64,000 nucleotides of DNA from Micromonospora sp. RHAY321 (lineage in GTDB: Bacteria; Actinomycetota; Actinomycetes; Mycobacteriales; Micromonosporaceae). A model generated the notes under the pieces. It had not been told where the DNA came from. It saw only the letters and a program-made list of their open reading frames with translations, and did not search any database. Made by a program: the position numbers and the translations under genes. Location of the stretch: positions 170,930-234,929 of the forward strand of contig NZ_JAMHIW010000009.1 in assembly GCF_023896955.1 (NCBI RefSeq), given 5' to 3'. This document shows, piece by piece, positions 50,966 through 59,377 of this stretch. How positions within the stretch are numbered: position 1 is the stretch's first letter; each line of letters begins with the position of its first letter.

Positions 50966-52465
50966 TCAGTCCGTTGCGGGCGGGATGCTCTGCTCGTACT
51001 GGAAGACGTTGTGGGGGTCGTACTTCGCCTTGATCTTGCGCAGCCGCTGGAAGTTGTCTCTCCAGTAGGCGCGTTCCCACTCCGCCATTCCGATGTTCGG
51101 CACGTTGACGTAGGCGCCGTTCACGTAGGGCCGCAGCGCCTGGCTGAACTCGGCGATCCAGGCCTGCGCGATCGGGGTCGTGGCCTCGCCGCTGTCCGGC
51201 TCCCCACGGGTGCCCCAGCCCACGCCGGGCTCGGAGTAGAAGAGCGCGTCGCGATGCGGGAACGCTGTGCCACCGAAGGGCTCACTCCTCTGAGCGCCCT
51301 TGCCGAAGGCCTGGGTGAAGAAGTTGCTGTCCTCCGAGGGCGCGTCCTCCATGAATGCGCGGATCAGGCTGATCGCCTTCGTCGGGAACGGCTCGCTGGT
51401 GAACTGCGAGAAGAACTTCCAGTTCGCGGGCTCGTCCTCGGTCGGAATCTGGAACCCCGCATAGGTGTCGCCCCAACCCCCGATCTGCACGGTGACCTGC
51501 GGGTTGCCGATCGAGAGGAGCGGTGCGAGCAGCTTGCGCGCCTCTGCCTCCGATCCCTCCGCGAGAACCCCGAAGAGCAGGATCTGGGCTGGGTGGACCT
51601 CGAGTTGGGTGCCCAGGCGGGGGTCGGTGAACGGTGCCGTGCGCTGCCAGGTGTCGAAGACGCCCTGCAGATCGTCGAGCCCGTCCCAGGTGGCCTGCAG
51701 GTAGGCGACACTCCGCAGTGGAGCCGCCTTGTAGGTGAGAGAGGTGACGATCCCGAAGTTGCCGTTCCCCGCCCCCCGCAGCGCCCAGAGCAGGTCCGCG
51801 TTGTGCCACGGGTCCACCTCGATCGCCTTCGCGCCGTCGGCGCCCGCGGCGACCACGATCTCCGCACCGATCAGGTTGTCGCAGGCCATGCCGAGGTAGC
51901 GGGTGAGGAAGCCGAAGCCACCGCCGAGCGTCGCGCCGGACAGGCCGACGCTGCCCTCCGTGCCGGTGGTGACCGCGAGGTCGTACTCGCCCAGGGTGGT
52001 CACCGCCTCCAACTGGTTGAGCCCGGCGCCGACCTTCGCGGTGCGAGCGGCCGTGTCGACGTGGACCGACTTCAGCTCGCTGACGTCGATCACGATCCCG
52101 TTGTCCACGTTCGACCAGCCCTCAAGGCTGTGGCGGCCACTGCGTACCCGCAGCGCGACGTCGTTCTGCCGTGCCCACGTGAGGGCGTTGACCACGTCCT
52201 GGGTCTCCTGAGCGAACACGATGACCAGCGGATAGCGAACGAACAGCTCATCCCAGCCGAGGCTCGCCTCCGCGTAGTCGGGGCTCTGCGGACGGACGAT
52301 GCGACCGGTCAGCGTCGCCGGCGGGTATTTCTCGCCGGACGACCAACCCGGACCGTCGGCCGCGACGGCCGGCGCTCCCGCGCCCATGATGCCCGGGAGA
52401 ACAACCGACCCGGCGCCGACGGCCGCCGTCGCCTTGAGAATTTCGCGACGAGAAAGGTCGCGCAT
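50966..52465 (-). CDS. Tat-exported FAD-linked oxidase, berberine-bridge-enzyme-like
   Basis: The 499-aa protein begins with a Tat signal (DLSRREILKATAAVGAGSVV, cleavage after ~AVAA). The PCMH FAD domain has the histidine-linking site RSGRHSLEGWSN; the second covalent cysteine is replaced in SVGLSGATLGGGFGFL. The C-terminal BBE motif is DNFQRLRKIKAKYDPHNVF. It oxidises a sugar or phenolic alcohol outside the cell with O2. The ATG at 52465 has GAGAGGAC. It lies downstream of the carbohydrate genes on the same strand, 211 bp after GH99, so an oligosaccharide oxidase role is likely; a link to the enediyne cannot be excluded. Confidence 0.9.
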   Translation of the reverse strand: MRDLSRREILKATAAVGAGSVVLPGIMGAGAPAVAADGPGWSSGEKYPPATLTGRIVRPQSPDYAEASLGWDELFVRYPLVIVFAQETQDVVNALTWARQNDVALRVRSGRHSLEGWSNVDNGIVIDVSELKSVHVDTAARTAKVGAGLNQLEAVTTLGEYDLAVTTGTEGSVGLSGATLGGGFGFLTRYLGMACDNLIGAEIVVAAGADGAKAIEVDPWHNADLLWALRGAGNGNFGIVTSLTYKAAPLRSVAYLQATWDGLDDLQGVFDTWQRTAPFTDPRLGTQLEVHPAQILLFGVLAEGSEAEARKLLAPLLSIGNPQVTVQIGGWGDTYAGFQIPTEDEPANWKFFSQFTSEPFPTKAISLIRAFMEDAPSEDSNFFTQAFGKGAQRSEPFGGTAFPHRDALFYSEPGVGWGTRGEPDSGEATTPIAQAWIAEFSQALRPYVNGAYVNVPNIGMAEWERAYWRDNFQRLRKIKAKYDPHNVFQYEQSIPPATD

Positions 52466-52676
52466 GATCCATGTCCTCTCGATCGGAATGCGCGCAGTAT
52501 TCGACCAAGAGAACCGTTGCCCTCCGGCTCGCGCGAAACTCACGCTATTACGGGAGCCGTCGTGGGAGATCTGAGATCTTGTCGCAGAACCCGGTCGGGT
52601 GATACCGGACTTCTCGCCCCACACCACGCCGGACACCCCGGCGTGGTGTGGTTTGCGGACGGCCGACGCCTGCCCG

Positions 52677-54197
52677 TCAGCCGCCAACGAGGTCGAACCG
52701 CTCCCATGGGCCGATCGCGGTCCGGTTGGCGATCAGGGGCGCGGCCCCGGCGTTCTCGGCGACCACGTACCGGTCGTTCACCGCGGCGCGCAGGCTCACG
52801 CTTCCGTCGCCGTGGCGAACCAGGTGGAACGTCTCCCACCGGCCGACCGCCGTCCGGTTCGCGATCAGCGGCGCCGCCCCGGCGTCCTCCGCGGTCACGT
52901 ACCGGCCGTTGGCACGGGCGCGCAGCGCCACGGTGCCGCCGCCGATGTCGGTGAGGTCGAACTGTTCGGCCGGGCCGATCGCCGTCTGGTTGGCGATCAA
53001 CGGTGCCGTGCCGCCGGACGCCGCGCTGACGTACCGGCCGTTGGCCTGGGCTCGCAGGCTCACCGGCCGCTCCGGGTTCGGCGCCGGGTCGACCGAGGGG
53101 TCGAAACGGTTGGCCCAGTACCGGGTGCGTTCCAGGTAGGCGGTCTGGGCGGCGGTACCGGTCCGCCCGTACGCGCCGGAGTACGTCAGGTAGCCGTGCC
53201 CGGCCGGCGGGTTCGCGCTCGCCGGCTCGATCGTCGAGCCCTCGTGCCACTCGTTGAACGAGGTGATGGAGACCCAGGTCGGCGGGCCGCCGTGCGACGT
53301 GCTCAGGGCGTTGGTCCACTGCTGGTCGTACATGGCACCGTTGGCCCGGTCGATCGTGGGTGTGGTGTTGCCCGGGACGGCACGGTCGTCGAGGTAGCCC
53401 GGGGCCACCGAGGGCGCCCAGACCAGGCCGTTGGCCCGGCAGAACGCGCTCGCGGTGGCCCAGCCGGGGGCGGTCGCCCCGGCGATCCCGTCGTAGGTGT
53501 ACATCCCGCCGAAGTGGGCGACCTTGGTCGTGTCGGTGGTCTGGGCCAGCACGATGCTGGTGTCGCGGACCTGGGCCAGCGGCGACCAGTCGCTGATGCG
53601 CAGGCTCTCGAAGACGTAGAACGGCGCGCGGTTGCCGTGCGCCGCGTCCCGGTGGAACGCCGGGTGGCTGCCGTAGCGGTCGTGGAGGTACCTGATGTCG
53701 GCGACGGTCGAGGCGGCCGTCCGGCCCGCGTACGGCTCCAGGTGCCAGGCGACCCGAAGGCCGTACGCGGCGGCCGCGTCGAGCACGATCGGGGTCAGGT
53801 TGTCCTCGTACGAGCCTTGGCCCCACCAGCTGTGCACGAGCACACCGACCCCGGCGTCCCGGATCCACGCCATGTGCTGGCGCACCGTGGCCGGGTCGCC
53901 GGAGTCGTACGGGCCCAACGTCGGGTAGAAGTTCGCGCCGATGTCCTGCGGTGGGGTGTGGCCGCCCTGCGGCCAGTGCCGGTAGCTGCCGGCGACGCTG
54001 GGGTTGCCGTACCAGGAGTAGTAGAAGATGTGCACGTTGCTGGCGGTCGCGGCCATGGGTGCGGCCGCGCCGGTGGCGGTGGGCGGCTGCGGGGCCGCGT
54101 GGGCGCTCGGGGTGGCGGCGACGGCGAGGACCGCGGCCGCGGTGGCGACCACCGCGGTCAGGTACGACCAGAGCCGCCGTCGGGGGTGTGCGGACAC
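52677..54197 (-). CDS. Secreted GH99-like endo-alpha-mannosidase with fascin-like beta-trefoil
   Basis: The 506-aa protein has a signal peptide (~35 residues ending SAHA) and a GH99/endo-alpha-1,2-mannosidase-like catalytic region: FYYSWYGNP, YPTLGPYDSGDP, WHLEPYAGR, FYVFESLR, and SITSFNEWHEGSTIEP, which carries the family's catalytic glutamate region. Residues ~375-506 are three beta-trefoil repeats of about 45 aa (RAxxNGRYV...GAAPLIANRTAIGPWE.FDL), a fascin/AbfB-like sugar-binding module shared with the GH95-like protein. GTG start at 54197 with AAAGGAGGG. It is likely to act on alpha-mannan or fungal/host glycans. No sugar transporter adjoins it in the window. Confidence 0.88.
   Translation of the reverse strand: MSAHPRRRLWSYLTAVVATAAAVLAVAATPSAHAAPQPPTATGAAAPMAATASNVHIFYYSWYGNPSVAGSYRHWPQGGHTPPQDIGANFYPTLGPYDSGDPATVRQHMAWIRDAGVGVLVHSWWGQGSYEDNLTPIVLDAAAAYGLRVAWHLEPYAGRTAASTVADIRYLHDRYGSHPAFHRDAAHGNRAPFYVFESLRISDWSPLAQVRDTSIVLAQTTDTTKVAHFGGMYTYDGIAGATAPGWATASAFCRANGLVWAPSVAPGYLDDRAVPGNTTPTIDRANGAMYDQQWTNALSTSHGGPPTWVSITSFNEWHEGSTIEPASANPPAGHGYLTYSGAYGRTGTAAQTAYLERTRYWANRFDPSVDPAPNPERPVSLRAQANGRYVSAASGGTAPLIANQTAIGPAEQFDLTDIGGGTVALRARANGRYVTAEDAGAAPLIANRTAVGRWETFHLVRHGDGSVSLRAAVNDRYVVAENAGAAPLIANRTAIGPWERFDLVGG
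52680..53070 (-). repeat. Three fascin-like repeats in GH99 C-terminus
   Basis: Three tandem ~130-bp coding repeats encode the beta-trefoil. They resemble, at the DNA level as well, the C-terminal repeats of the GH95-like gene (59380-59770). Confidence 0.7.
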
Positions 54198-54284
54198 GGG
54201 ACCCTCCTTTCCGAGGGTCTTGGGGGGCCGACCGGTGCTGCGGTGGCCGGCCCCCGTGGGCGGGCGTCGGGGGAGCAGGCCGGG

Positions 54285-56414
54285 TCAGCTGCCGTGGACC
54301 TCCAGCTCCCACAGCGAGTAGCCGTACGCGGGCAGGGCGCGTTGGGTGCCGTGCACGCGCAGGTAGCGCCCGGTGGCCGAGAGCGGGATGTCGTCGACGC
54401 CGCCGTCGCCGGTGGTCATCGTGTGGATCGGCGACCAGGTGACGTTGTCCGGGGACACCTGCACCTGGTACGCCCGCGCGTACGCCGCCTCCCAGGTCAG
54501 CCGGACCCGGTTGACGGTGCGCGTCGCGCCGAGGTCGACGGAGATCCACTGCGGGTCGGCGTAGGCGCTGCCCCACCGGGTTGCCGGGTTGCCGTCGACC
54601 GCGTTGCCCGCCACGTGGGCGCTGCCGGTCTCGACGCTGGACGTCGTCACCGGCCGGCCCCGGGAGAGCAGGGTGCCGTCGGACGGGGTGCCGTAGACGT
54701 TGAGATCCCACAGCGAGTAGCCCCACTGGGTGGCCCGCTGGGTCCCGTACACCCGTAGGTACCGTCCGGTGCCGGCGACCGTGAGGTCGTCGACGCCGCC
54801 GTCGCCGGTGGTCGTCGTGTGGATCGGCGACCAGGTGACGTTGTCCGGGGACACCTGCACCTGGTACGCCCGCGCGTACGCCGCCTCCCAGGCGAGCCGG
54901 ACGCGGTTGACGGCGTACGTGGCGCCGAGGTCGACCGAGATCCACTGCGGGTCGGCGTAGGCGCTGCCCCACCGGGTTGCCGGATTGCCGTCGACCACGT
55001 TGCCCGCCACGTGCCCACTGCCGGCCTCCACGCTCGACGCCGTCGCCGTTCGACCCCGGGCGAGGTCGGTGACGGGCGGCTCGCTCGGGCCGTCGGTCCT
55101 GATTCGCACGTTGCGGTAGTTGATGTCGAGGCCGGCGCCGTCGTTCTGCAACCCGATGTATCCGTTGGCGATGGCCCGGCTGCTGACGTAATCATTGATC
55201 TTGACCCCGTTGAGCCAGATCTCGACCCGCTGACCGTGCACGCCGATCTCGTAGGTGTTCCAGGACCCGGGTGGGTTGAGCGCCGCCGCGCGTGCCGCCT
55301 GGTTCGGGGCCTGGAAGCTGTAGACGCTGCCGGTCGTGCGCGACGGATCGGCGTCGGTGGCGTCGATCTGGATCTCGTGACCGGCGTCGACCGGGCCCCA
55401 CGGGTCACCCTGCGGATCGGGGAACCCGATGAAGACCCCACCGTTGTCGTCGCCCGGCATCATCCAGTCGACCTTGAGCGAATAGTTGCCGAAGGTGCGC
55501 ACCGGGTACCAGAGCAACCCCATCCCGCCGTACGAGGTCAGCGTGCCGTCGGTCAGGGTGAAGCCGCCCGGACCGGCCTGCCGCCACTGGGCGAGACTGG
55601 CCTGGGTGCCGTCGAAGATCGGCGTGTAGCCGGGCTCCGGCCGGCAGTCGGCCGGGGCGGCACCGGCCGCCACCCGGATCCCGCCGAGCAGCATCGCCGT
55701 GAAGTTCGGGTCGCTGTAGCTCTGCTCGGTGTGGCCGAGGCCCGTGTACCAGGCGCGCCCGCCGCCGTAGTTGTGGCACCAGGTGATCGGGTGGTCACCA
55801 CCCATCGACCCGCCGCTGTACGACGACTCGTCGAGGCTGGCCAGCACCTTGACCGCCGAGCGGGGGTTGGTCCGGTAGTTGTACCACTCGTCGGTGCGCG
55901 TCCAGGTCGACGGCAGGTGCGCGGTGGACGGGTTCGCCCGGTCCTCGACCCGGATGGTGGCCTGCTGGATCGCCGGGTGCGAGGCGAAGTACCCGCCGAC
56001 CAGACCGCCGTACCACGGCCAGTCGTACTCGGTGTCGGCGGCGGCGTGCACCCCGACGTAGCCGCCGCCGGCAGCCACGTACGCCTCGAAGGCACTCTGC
56101 TGGCTGGTGTTGAGCACGTCGCCGGTCGTGTTGAGGAAGACCACGGCCTGGTACCGGGCGAGGTTGCCGGTGGTGAACGCGGTCGCGTCCTCGGTGGCGG
56201 TGACGGTGAAGGCGTTGGCCGCGCCGAGCTGCTGGATCGCGCTGATGCCCTGCGGGATGGCGGAGTGCCGGAAACCCGCGGTCTTGGAGAAGACCAGCAC
56301 GTTGGTCAGTGGCGCGGCGTCGGCTGGGGCCGGATTCACCGTCGCCGCACCGGCGGCGAGGGTGAACCCGGCGACCACGGCGGCGAGCGTCGCGGTGATG
56401 GCGCGTCTGCGCAT
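54285..56414 (-). CDS. Secreted ThuA - DUF1080 - two CBM32 (F5/8C) protein
   Basis: The 709-aa protein has a signal peptide (~34 aa ending PADA), then a ThuA-like domain (LVFSKTAGFRHSAIPQGI, GGGYVGVHAAADTEYDWPWYG, GGGRAWYTGLGH), then a DUF1080/3-keto-disaccharide-hydrolase domain (GYTPIFDGTQASLAQWRQAG, DDNGGVFIGFPDPQ), then two F5/8-type C domains (CBM32) with ATRWGSAYADPQWISVDLG. It should bind a polysaccharide and act on an oxidised (3-keto) or simple sugar linkage. ATG at 56414 with AAGGAG. It lies 32 bp downstream of the sugar dehydrogenase gene, so the two are probably an oxidise-then-cleave pair (inference). Confidence 0.87.
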   Translation of the reverse strand: MRRRAITATLAAVVAGFTLAAGAATVNPAPADAAPLTNVLVFSKTAGFRHSAIPQGISAIQQLGAANAFTVTATEDATAFTTGNLARYQAVVFLNTTGDVLNTSQQSAFEAYVAAGGGYVGVHAAADTEYDWPWYGGLVGGYFASHPAIQQATIRVEDRANPSTAHLPSTWTRTDEWYNYRTNPRSAVKVLASLDESSYSGGSMGGDHPITWCHNYGGGRAWYTGLGHTEQSYSDPNFTAMLLGGIRVAAGAAPADCRPEPGYTPIFDGTQASLAQWRQAGPGGFTLTDGTLTSYGGMGLLWYPVRTFGNYSLKVDWMMPGDDNGGVFIGFPDPQGDPWGPVDAGHEIQIDATDADPSRTTGSVYSFQAPNQAARAAALNPPGSWNTYEIGVHGQRVEIWLNGVKINDYVSSRAIANGYIGLQNDGAGLDINYRNVRIRTDGPSEPPVTDLARGRTATASSVEAGSGHVAGNVVDGNPATRWGSAYADPQWISVDLGATYAVNRVRLAWEAAYARAYQVQVSPDNVTWSPIHTTTTGDGGVDDLTVAGTGRYLRVYGTQRATQWGYSLWDLNVYGTPSDGTLLSRGRPVTTSSVETGSAHVAGNAVDGNPATRWGSAYADPQWISVDLGATRTVNRVRLTWEAAYARAYQVQVSPDNVTWSPIHTMTTGDGGVDDIPLSATGRYLRVHGTQRALPAYGYSLWELEVHGS
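54300..55051 (-). repeat. Near-identical duplicated CBM32 coding repeat
   Basis: Two ~355-bp copies (about 54300-54655 and 54696-55051) are offset by 396 bp and nearly identical over long runs, for example around 54420-54500 and 54816-54896. The identity points to a recent duplication or gene conversion of the CBM32 domain. Confidence 0.8.
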
Positions 56415-56446
56415 GGGGACTCCTTGCGGGGTCTCGGACGGACAGG

Positions 56447-59317
56447 TCAGGGCAGGGTCCAGTTCTGCGCGGCCGTGCCGTTGCAGTCGTAGATCTGCAA
56501 CTGCCGTCCGTTGGTCGGGGTGGAGGAGGGGATGTCGAGGCACCGGTTGGCCTGCGGGTTGCGCAGGCTGCCGTTGGGGCCGGACACCCACTGCTGGGCG
56601 CCGGTGCCGTTGCAGGTCCACAGGTGGATCGGCGTGCCGTTGGTGGTGCCGCTGGACTGCACGTCCAGGCACTTGCCCAGGCTGCGGATGGTGCCGTCGC
56701 CGGGAAGCGTCCACTGCTGGTTGGTCGCCCCGGCGATGCAGTCCCACATCTGGACGCGGGTGCCGTCGGCGGTGCCGCCGGCGTTGACGTCGACGCACTT
56801 GCCCATGCCCCGGATCGGGCCGGTGCGGGTACCTCCGGCCGGGGTGCTCACCCCGGCGCCGGTGAACGTGTAGCTGTCCAGGTCGAGCAGGGCGCCGCCG
56901 GTGCCGCCGGTGAAGACGACGTAGAGGTCGTGCGTGTTGTCGTCGGGTTTGGTGACGGTGGCGCTGACCTCGGTGTAGTTGTCCCAGCCGCCGGTGTTGG
57001 GCACGGTGACCCGGGCGACTTCGGGACCGGTCGGCGAGTCGTACCGGAAGGAGACCACGTTGCCGGCCTTGTCCGAGGAGACTCGGGCCCGGACCCCGGT
57101 GATGCCCTTCAGGCTCACCGCGTGGTGCCGGACGTACTCGCCGGTCTGGACGTCACCGAGCCGCCGGCCGCCCTCGGCGCCGCTGGCGTTGATCACCTGG
57201 GGGCCGTGCAGCGAGACGTAGTGCTCGGCCTGCCACTGCTTGGGCCAGAGCGTGACGTCCTTCTCCGCGGTCAACGGCACCGAGCCGGCGGCACCCCGGT
57301 CGGTGTAGCCGGCCCGCAGCAGGAAGAAGAGCACCGAGTCCGGCCCGGCGTGCACCGGTCCGGTGTTGACGATGAAGCCGCAGCCGGTGCCCTGGCCCTC
57401 CTCGTGGGCGTGCTCCTGGTGGCCCAGGGCCGCCCGGATCACCACGTTGGCGCACGGGACCGTGCCGTCCTGCGCGTCGCTCGCGGTGGCGGTGGCGGTC
57501 AGGTTCTCGTCCCAGGAGAACAACCCGCCGTTGGGGATGCCGTTGAGCGACACGGTGGGCCGGTTGTTGCCCACCACGACCGCCACCTGGGTGGTGCCCG
57601 AGCGGCCGGTCCCGTCCGACACGGTGAGCCGGGCCCGCTTGTCGCCGTTGCTGGCGTACGTGTAGGTGGGGTTCGCGGCGGTGGAGTCGACGGTGCCGTT
57701 GCTGTCGAAGTCCCAGGCGTAGGTCAGCGGGTCGCCGTCCGGGTCGGTGCTGCCGGCGCTGGAGAAGCTGACCGTGAGCGGGCTGAGGCCGTTGTCCGGG
57801 GTGGCCGAGGCGACCGCCGTCGGGGACCGGCCGCCGGCCACGTAGTTGATTTTGTACAGCCCGGCGGCGGCATCACCGGAGAAGTAGCCGTTGCCGTACT
57901 CCAGCAGGTAGAGCGAGCCGTCCGGGCCGAACTCCATGTCGATCGGGTGGACGAACGACATACCGGCGAGCACCGGCTCGATGACCGTCGGGTTGCCGGT
58001 GCGGGCGTTGCCGTTGTCGAACTGGACCTCCTTGACCCAGTTACGGCAGTACTCCGTGATGATCAGCTTGTTGTCGTAGTACTGCGGCCACTTCACCTCG
58101 GAGTTCAGGTTCGGGTCGAAGTGGTACACCTCGGCGTGGTTGGGCGAGCCACAGCCACCCGGGTTGTCCAGGGCCGGCCACTCCCGGCTGCCGCCGTGCT
58201 GCTCCCAGACCAGGGCGCCCCTGGTCGGCGGCAGCTGCTGCAGGCCGGTGTTACGCGGCGAGTTGTTCACCGGGCCGGCGCTGCCGCCGCACGGGAACCA
58301 GCCGCGCGGCGCGTTGGCGGCGAAATCCCAGTCGTTGTAGGCGACGTTGGGCCCGCCGCAGTACGGCCAGCCGTGGTTGCCCGGCGCGGTGGCCCGGTTC
58401 CACTCGTCGTACGCCGCCGGTCCCCGGTTGGCGATGGTCGCGCCCGCGTCCGGCCCGACCTCACCCCAGTAGAGGGTGTTGCCGTTCTTCTTGTCGATCC
58501 AGATTCGGTACGGGTTACGCACCCCCATGACGTAGACCTCTGAGCGGGTGCCGCTGGTGCCCGGCGCGAAGAGGTTGCCCGTCGGGACGGTGTACGTGCC
58601 GTTGTCCTCCGGGTGGATCCGGTTGATCTTTCCGCGCAGGTCGTTGGTGTTGCCCGAGGTGCGCTGCGCGTCGTACTGGGCGTCGCGGCTGGTCCGCTCG
58701 TCGATCGGCGCCATGCCCGCCGAGTCGCCGCCGGAGTTGGTGTTGTCGCCGACGGCGAAGTAGAGGTTCTCGTTGCTGTCCCAGGTCATCGAACCGGCCG
58801 AGTGGCAGCACAGTCGCCGTTCGGTCGGCCACTCGATGAGCTTCGTCTCGCTGGCCGGGTCGAGCACCAGGGTCGTCGGGTTGAAGGTGAACCGCGAGAT
58901 GCGGTTCACCAGCGGCGTCGCGACCGGCGAGTAGAACAGGTACACCCAGCGGTTGGAGGCGAACCTGGGGTGCACGGTGATGCCGATCAGACCGTCCTCG
59001 AACCGGGCGTCGAGCTGGAGGGTCAGCGCGACGGTCGTGGTGCGGTTGGCCGGATTGTAGAGGCGTACCTGCCCGCCGCCGGAGCTGGTGCCCCGGTTGA
59101 TGTAGAGCACCTTGCCGTCGGGCAGGACGGACAGTTCGATCGGCTCGCCCATCGAGAGCCCGCCGTCGAGCTTGACCTTCTCGAACTGGTTGGTCGGGGG
59201 AGGTGCCGCCGTCGCCGGCGGGGCGGCCGTGGTGACCCCCACCAGTATCGGCAGCAGGCTGGCGAGGGTGGCCAGGACGACGGCCGCGACGAGACGCGGA
59301 CGTGGTTTGCGGATCAT
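56447..59317 (-). CDS. Secreted PQQ-type glucose/sorbosone dehydrogenase with PKD and ricin lectin
   Basis: The 956-aa protein has a signal peptide (~38 aa), then a six-bladed GSDH/soluble glucose-dehydrogenase-like propeller (IELSVLPDGKVLYINRG, GLIGITVHPRF, RGKINRIHPEDNG, MGVRNPYRIWID, GLYKINYV), then a PKD domain (SPTAVASATPDNGLSPLTV...GDPLTYAWDFDSNG), a beta-sandwich resembling a CBM6-like module (~690-830), and a C-terminal ricin B-type beta-trefoil with QxW repeats (NQQWTLPG, AQQWVSGP, AQNWTLP). It is expected to oxidise sugars with PQQ outside the cell and bind galactose or xylan. ATG start at 59317 with GAGAACGCC. It sits between the ThuA and GH95-like genes. Confidence 0.88.
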   Translation of the reverse strand: MIRKPRPRLVAAVVLATLASLLPILVGVTTAAPPATAAPPPTNQFEKVKLDGGLSMGEPIELSVLPDGKVLYINRGTSSGGGQVRLYNPANRTTTVALTLQLDARFEDGLIGITVHPRFASNRWVYLFYSPVATPLVNRISRFTFNPTTLVLDPASETKLIEWPTERRLCCHSAGSMTWDSNENLYFAVGDNTNSGGDSAGMAPIDERTSRDAQYDAQRTSGNTNDLRGKINRIHPEDNGTYTVPTGNLFAPGTSGTRSEVYVMGVRNPYRIWIDKKNGNTLYWGEVGPDAGATIANRGPAAYDEWNRATAPGNHGWPYCGGPNVAYNDWDFAANAPRGWFPCGGSAGPVNNSPRNTGLQQLPPTRGALVWEQHGGSREWPALDNPGGCGSPNHAEVYHFDPNLNSEVKWPQYYDNKLIITEYCRNWVKEVQFDNGNARTGNPTVIEPVLAGMSFVHPIDMEFGPDGSLYLLEYGNGYFSGDAAAGLYKINYVAGGRSPTAVASATPDNGLSPLTVSFSSAGSTDPDGDPLTYAWDFDSNGTVDSTAANPTYTYASNGDKRARLTVSDGTGRSGTTQVAVVVGNNRPTVSLNGIPNGGLFSWDENLTATATASDAQDGTVPCANVVIRAALGHQEHAHEEGQGTGCGFIVNTGPVHAGPDSVLFFLLRAGYTDRGAAGSVPLTAEKDVTLWPKQWQAEHYVSLHGPQVINASGAEGGRRLGDVQTGEYVRHHAVSLKGITGVRARVSSDKAGNVVSFRYDSPTGPEVARVTVPNTGGWDNYTEVSATVTKPDDNTHDLYVVFTGGTGGALLDLDSYTFTGAGVSTPAGGTRTGPIRGMGKCVDVNAGGTADGTRVQMWDCIAGATNQQWTLPGDGTIRSLGKCLDVQSSGTTNGTPIHLWTCNGTGAQQWVSGPNGSLRNPQANRCLDIPSSTPTNGRQLQIYDCNGTAAQNWTLP

Positions 59318-59377
59318 GGCGTTCTCCGGTGTCCAGGGGCGGGGACGGCGGGCCGGTCTGACCCGCCGGTTCCGGCG

